Source of the DNA: Rotaria socialis
Lineage: Eukaryota > Rotifera > Eurotatoria > Philodinida > Philodinidae
Length of the DNA: 64,000 nucleotides
NCBI GenBank assembly: GCA_905331475.1
Contig: CAJNYU010003630.1
Span: 17,625 to 81,624 of the forward strand
Reading direction: 5' to 3'
In this document: positions 60,435-64,000 of the stretch, in pieces
How the letters are laid out: the number at the start of each line of letters is the position of its first letter
Numbering within the stretch: position 1 is the first letter of the stretch
The notes under the pieces: generated by a model
The model's input: only the letters and a program-made list of their open reading frames with translations
Database searches by the model: none
What the model was told of the DNA's origin: nothing
Made by a program: the position numbers and the translations under genes

Positions 60435-62044
60435 ATGAAATTAGATTGTAAAATTAAAATTCAAGATCGACAAAGAACAAATGGATCATCAACATTAAAA
60501 GCTGCGAAAGGTGTTGTTGGTCTTGCAAAATCAAATAATGATGAATGGGTTCTTGTTGTTCGACTTTTCAAAGATACAAATGCTACACAATATAAGGTAG
60601 ATTGTTAGTACGAGATAGAACTTGAATTCTCTATTTTAGAGTACGGGTGTAAAAACACGATAAACACCCGCACCCTCAAGCTTAACCCCCTAATAACGGA
60701 TGAAAATTCGAATCGGAATGTAATTTCATACTGCTAGATATTAAATTTTGTAAAAGCTGATTTTCTTCTTTAGCATAAAAGAATATAGACATGTTTTCTT
60801 CTAGCTTCGTGATAATGTTCAAGCGCTTCTCCATAGATGTATTAATAATGGCATGGCTACTATTCAAATTAAAATGCCACCTCACGATGTACAATTGTGT
60901 GAGGTAAGATAAAAATTTTCTTTGTATCTATTTGAAATTTGCTCTTGTGATTTTTCAGGCTAATGTTGAATCATTAAAAACATTACTTTCAAGCGTTCGT
61001 CTAGCATCGACTGGTAGTAATCTTCCATCTTCGATTAGATCAATATCGATCAATGCTGTTGAAAAACTGCAACGGCCTGCACTACAACTCATAGTCAATC
61101 AAGCAATAGATTATCCAACTTTGAAAGGTTTTCCATCGACATTAGAAAAACTAATTGTCAATGCAGCTCATCTGCGTACACCTGTTGATCGTCGAATATT
61201 TACACTTAAAAATTTACATACACTTGATCTATCTGATAATAATATAACCGAGTTGCCATCCGGTATTCAAATGAATCATTTGCATACGTTAATAATTCGT
61301 TCGAATCAATTAAAATCTTTTCCCAATGATATCAAATGTCCTACGCTTAAACATCTTGATTTAAGCCAAAATCAATTAGAAAAATTCGACGTAGCTTTAT
61401 TAAATATAAGTACTCTCGAACGATTAAATTTATCATCGAATAAAATAAAATGCATTCCAAGAATAATTCTACGTGTATTACCGCAATTACAAGTATTCAA
61501 TGTTGCATCAAATTTGGTTCGGGTCATACCTAATTCAATAGCGTCTGGTGGTACACGTTTGCATACATTTCATTATGATGATAATCCATTGGCTACAGAA
61601 AAAATGATTACATGCAAACGTTTTAACACGACACTTCTTGAAATAGCGCTTCGAGCTGTTATTAAATATAGGTAAACTTTTGATATTATTAAACTTTTCA
61701 TAAACAAAAAATGAGTGTTTGTTTTAGAATTCCTTATGATTTCAAAACAATTCCTCGAACTCTATGCTTATTACTCGATGAATATGAAACGTGCGCTCAT
61801 TGTGCTTCGGCATGTTTTATTAGATTTGGTGAAATAATTGTACCGAAACAATTATCAGCAATTGGAGTAACCGTACATGTAACAGCAGCCAATCAATCAT
61901 TCGCTGTTCCAGTACAAGAACGATATTGTTCAATAAAATGTTTCAATTATGGACTTAAACGAGCTGGTATGCATTGATTATTATCTTGATTCTTTTTCTT
62001 TAAAACAAAAATTATATCTATTTCTAGGAATGATTCAAATGTAA
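60435..62044 (+). CDS. LRR1: Leucine-rich repeat protein 1, CUL2 substrate receptor
   Basis: Five exons: 60435-60596, 60805-60903, 60959-61671, 61728-61966, 62028-62044. They give 409 residues (human LRR1 414). The N-terminal PH-like part begins MKLDCKIKI, with ATIQIKMPPHD. Central LRRs span about 130-310 (LHTLDLSDNNITELPSG, LKHLDLSQNQLEKF, LERLNLSSNKIKCIP). A BC/CUL2-box-type C-terminus follows (RIPYDFKTIPRTLC), with a cysteine-rich end (YCSIKCFNYG). In animals LRR1 is the CUL2 receptor that ubiquitinates the CMG helicase at replication termination. The last 17-base exon is inferred from a strong GT..AG pair; without it the frame would stop at 61977 with MH instead of MIQM. Intron 1 (60597-60804) contains a GGGTGT/ACACCC hairpin. 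Confidence 0.93.
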
Positions 62045-63364
62045 ATTCGCATTGAATATAGATAGATTCAAGTGTTCTTATAATTACTCAATTTTTTTAA
62101 AAATAACTGCAGTCAGATATTTGAACTGTAGATATTCGTCAGTAAAAATAAAAAGAGTTATAATAACTTTATTTGCTTGCAAAACGATAAAAGTTAACTG
62201 ATGGTACACAGTAATCCGATTCTATTTTTGGTGAGAATGAATTGCAATTCGGATCTCATGCCTACCCATGTTTTGAATGCCTGACCATTTTTTGTGGTAA
62301 ACCGCGCCATTTATCCTTCCTGCGGTAAATTACACTGACATGGGAGCCGGAAAAGTTGCCGATTTTCATGCGGTTTTTATTACATGGGTAGAATGCATTG
62401 TAAGCGATAAGTCTGTTGTTCATTAGAAGTAGCCTTTAGATTTCATGATCCGAATTTTAGGGTATGTATCTTACATTAGTAGGAAAGAATTTCAGCATCT
62501 AACTTCTTAGCTAAAATAGGCTCATAGGGTAGATTTTCACTTTCCTGAAATGATTGATGGAATAATACAATCTTCTAGGAGGCATTGTACATAAGTTACG
62601 ATCATCATTGTTCAATCGATCTTGCGGATTTGGCTGATACTTTTATAGCAGATACTTACATCAGAGTTAAGAATAAACTTGACGTTTCAGCTCAAGCGGA
62701 TGAACTATTTTCGAGATATGAGACCTGAAAGTGTCGGTACTCGATCAAAATTAGACTTTTTTTTATTGCAATACTTTTCAGTATACTTTCATTTTCTCTC
62801 TAGTAATTAACAGTTATCACTGAGATTTTTTCACCAAAGATATTATTGCATACGGGCTACATTTTGATAGTTATAAAAATATTTCATCCTTGAATAAATT
62901 TTAATTGGTATCATCTATGATTTTCAGAAAGTATGCCCACGCATTTTGGGCAAGTTAGTCGAATCAGTGAGATATAATTCCTTGAGGATAGTTTCATTTG
63001 AAAGAGTACTTCAAAATGTATTGAATGGAGTTCTCAAAAGTTTAGCAGATTAAATTGTGGCCTAGCAGAAGCGTTAACTTTTTCATCAAAACTTTTCACC
63101 CGTAAAAATATTGAAATATCCGATATTTGTATTGTTTGATTACTATCGACTAGTGCTTTCGAGAAACTAACCACATAGCTTCATAATGCTTAAAATTCTC
63201 TATAAATTCATCTATACACTTATCGTGTTACATCTTTTCGATCGAAAAACAGACTGACCTATGACCTATCTTGAAGAAAAGACAAATACAATTTGCTTGT
63301 ACTCTACGTTTGCTTTTCAGCAATCGATTATTTTGTCGAGATTCAGATGAACAATCAAATAATA
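62045..63364. other. Intergenic 3' of LRR1
   Basis: No gene is recognised. It contains the foldback element at 62262-62391, listed separately. The rest is unassigned, somewhat less AT-rich DNA. Confidence 0.45.
62262..62391. repeat. Small foldback element
   Basis: CTACCCATGT at 62262 and ACATGGGTAG ending at 62391 are perfect complements. Inside them AAACCGC and GCGGTTT pair again. The interior is GC-richer than its surroundings. About 130 bases with no frame; MITE-like. Confidence 0.55.
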
Positions 63365-64000
63365 ACTAGATGGTATTCAAGTTTTACTCGAATACGAAAT
63401 GCGATGCGAAGCAGGAATCTGGATTCACGAAAAATTTTCAATTCAGGGAAATCTTGAATACTATTTATGTCGACATCATGAAATTCATCACTGAGAAAAC
63501 TCTATTCTTACTTAGCGATACATTCTTAAGGATCGATTTCGATTGATCGATTAATTATCTCCATGATTCATTATCTTAGATCAGCTGTAAATGAAGAGAC
63601 TATAGTGGCTAACATATGTTCATGACGTCATTTTAATTATCTCTTGATAAATTTCTTTCATTTTCGTCATTTTGGAAGCACATTTATGAGCGAACGAAAC
63701 TGCAGATTGAAGATTCGAAAACAGATGTTCTTAGTTCGATCTTGATACTTCGATCTCACGTTTCAACGAGTTTTCTACGATTTATGGTTCTCGAGATCAT
63801 CGCGACACAAAATGACGACTTGTGATGCGTACGTGAAGTGAGTAAACTAGATGGCATTCAAGTTTCACTCGAATACGAAATGCGATGCGAAACAGGAATC
63901 TCGATCCAGGAAAAATCTTCAATTCAGAGAAATCGTGAATACTTTTTATGTCGACATGATGAAATTCATCACTCAGAAAACTCTATTCTTACTTAGTGAT
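63365..64000. repeat. Long direct repeat with 481-base spacing, truncated by the window end
   Basis: About 156 bases at 63365-63520 recur at 63846-64000 with roughly 90% identity. Shared runs include CTCGAATACGAAATGCGATG, TATGTCGACAT and GAAAACTCTATTCTTACTTA. The 325 bases between are not repeated upstream of the first copy. The second copy runs to the window edge. It could be a satellite unit, paired long terminal repeats of a small element, or a segmental duplication. Confidence 0.7.

Noticed and set aside
60645..60700. CACCC-rich stretch as telomere-like repeat
   Set aside because: Only a few non-periodic copies; they form a small hairpin within LRR1 intron 1.

Overview
The window is AT-rich nuclear DNA of a small animal. 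Introns are mostly 50-65 bases with GT..AG ends, genes lie close together on both strands, and 15 protein-coding genes plus several shorter ones can be assembled exon by exon. TAF1, MAO, macroH2A, sphingosine kinase, GH65 hydroxylysine glucosidase, DNALI1, FBXO8 and LRR1 make it a ciliated metazoan. The short introns, an intronless diverged F-box/LRR-type gene and a Bacteroidota-like small secreted protein fit a bdelloid rotifer best; that taxonomic call is inference.

Layout. 1-3062: sparse, with one tRNA-like gene (minus, 2356-2428). 3063-9440: a type II membrane glycosyltransferase-like gene, an F-box gene, a basic hypothetical gene on the other strand, and a two-exon 65-residue gene carrying a CDCA3/TOME-1-like motif. 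11249-20463: a complete 27-exon TAF1 (1896 residues by my splicing), followed 131 bases later by an intronless monoamine oxidase. 22214-27308: a 5 kb gene desert with decayed coding traces and foldback elements. 27309-29786: a four-MBT-repeat chromatin reader. 31611-31955: a broken bacterial-type secreted protein gene. 32549-36592: macroH2A, then sphingosine kinase. 36917-41261 (minus): a GH65 glucosidase with an added N-terminal cysteine-rich region. 43675-44786: a Ly6-type GPI-anchored protein. 44787-48119: repeat-rich, with two foldback elements. 48120-48783 (minus): a BAF-like protein with a long N-terminal extension. 49208-51217: a type B carboxylesterase. 51758-53768: a mucin-like single-pass receptor whose only intron is filled by a foldback element. 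54121-57806 (minus): a nuclear SIM-containing protein and the axonemal dynein light intermediate chain DNALI1. 58605-62044: FBXO8 and LRR1. 62045-64000: a small foldback element and a 481-base-spaced direct repeat that runs off the end.

No operon or single pathway links these genes. There is a loose chromatin theme (TAF1, MBT reader, macroH2A, BAF-like, SIM protein) and a loose ubiquitin-ligase-adaptor theme (F-box gene, FBXO8, LRR1, the CDCA3-motif protein). I see no clearly new multi-gene system. The freshest items are the overlooked CDCA3-motif mini-gene, the bacterial-type secreted gene interrupted by a stop in its signal peptide, a TAF1 intron bounded by 12-base direct repeats, the macroH2A with an altered acidic patch, and at least five unrelated foldback/MITE-like elements.
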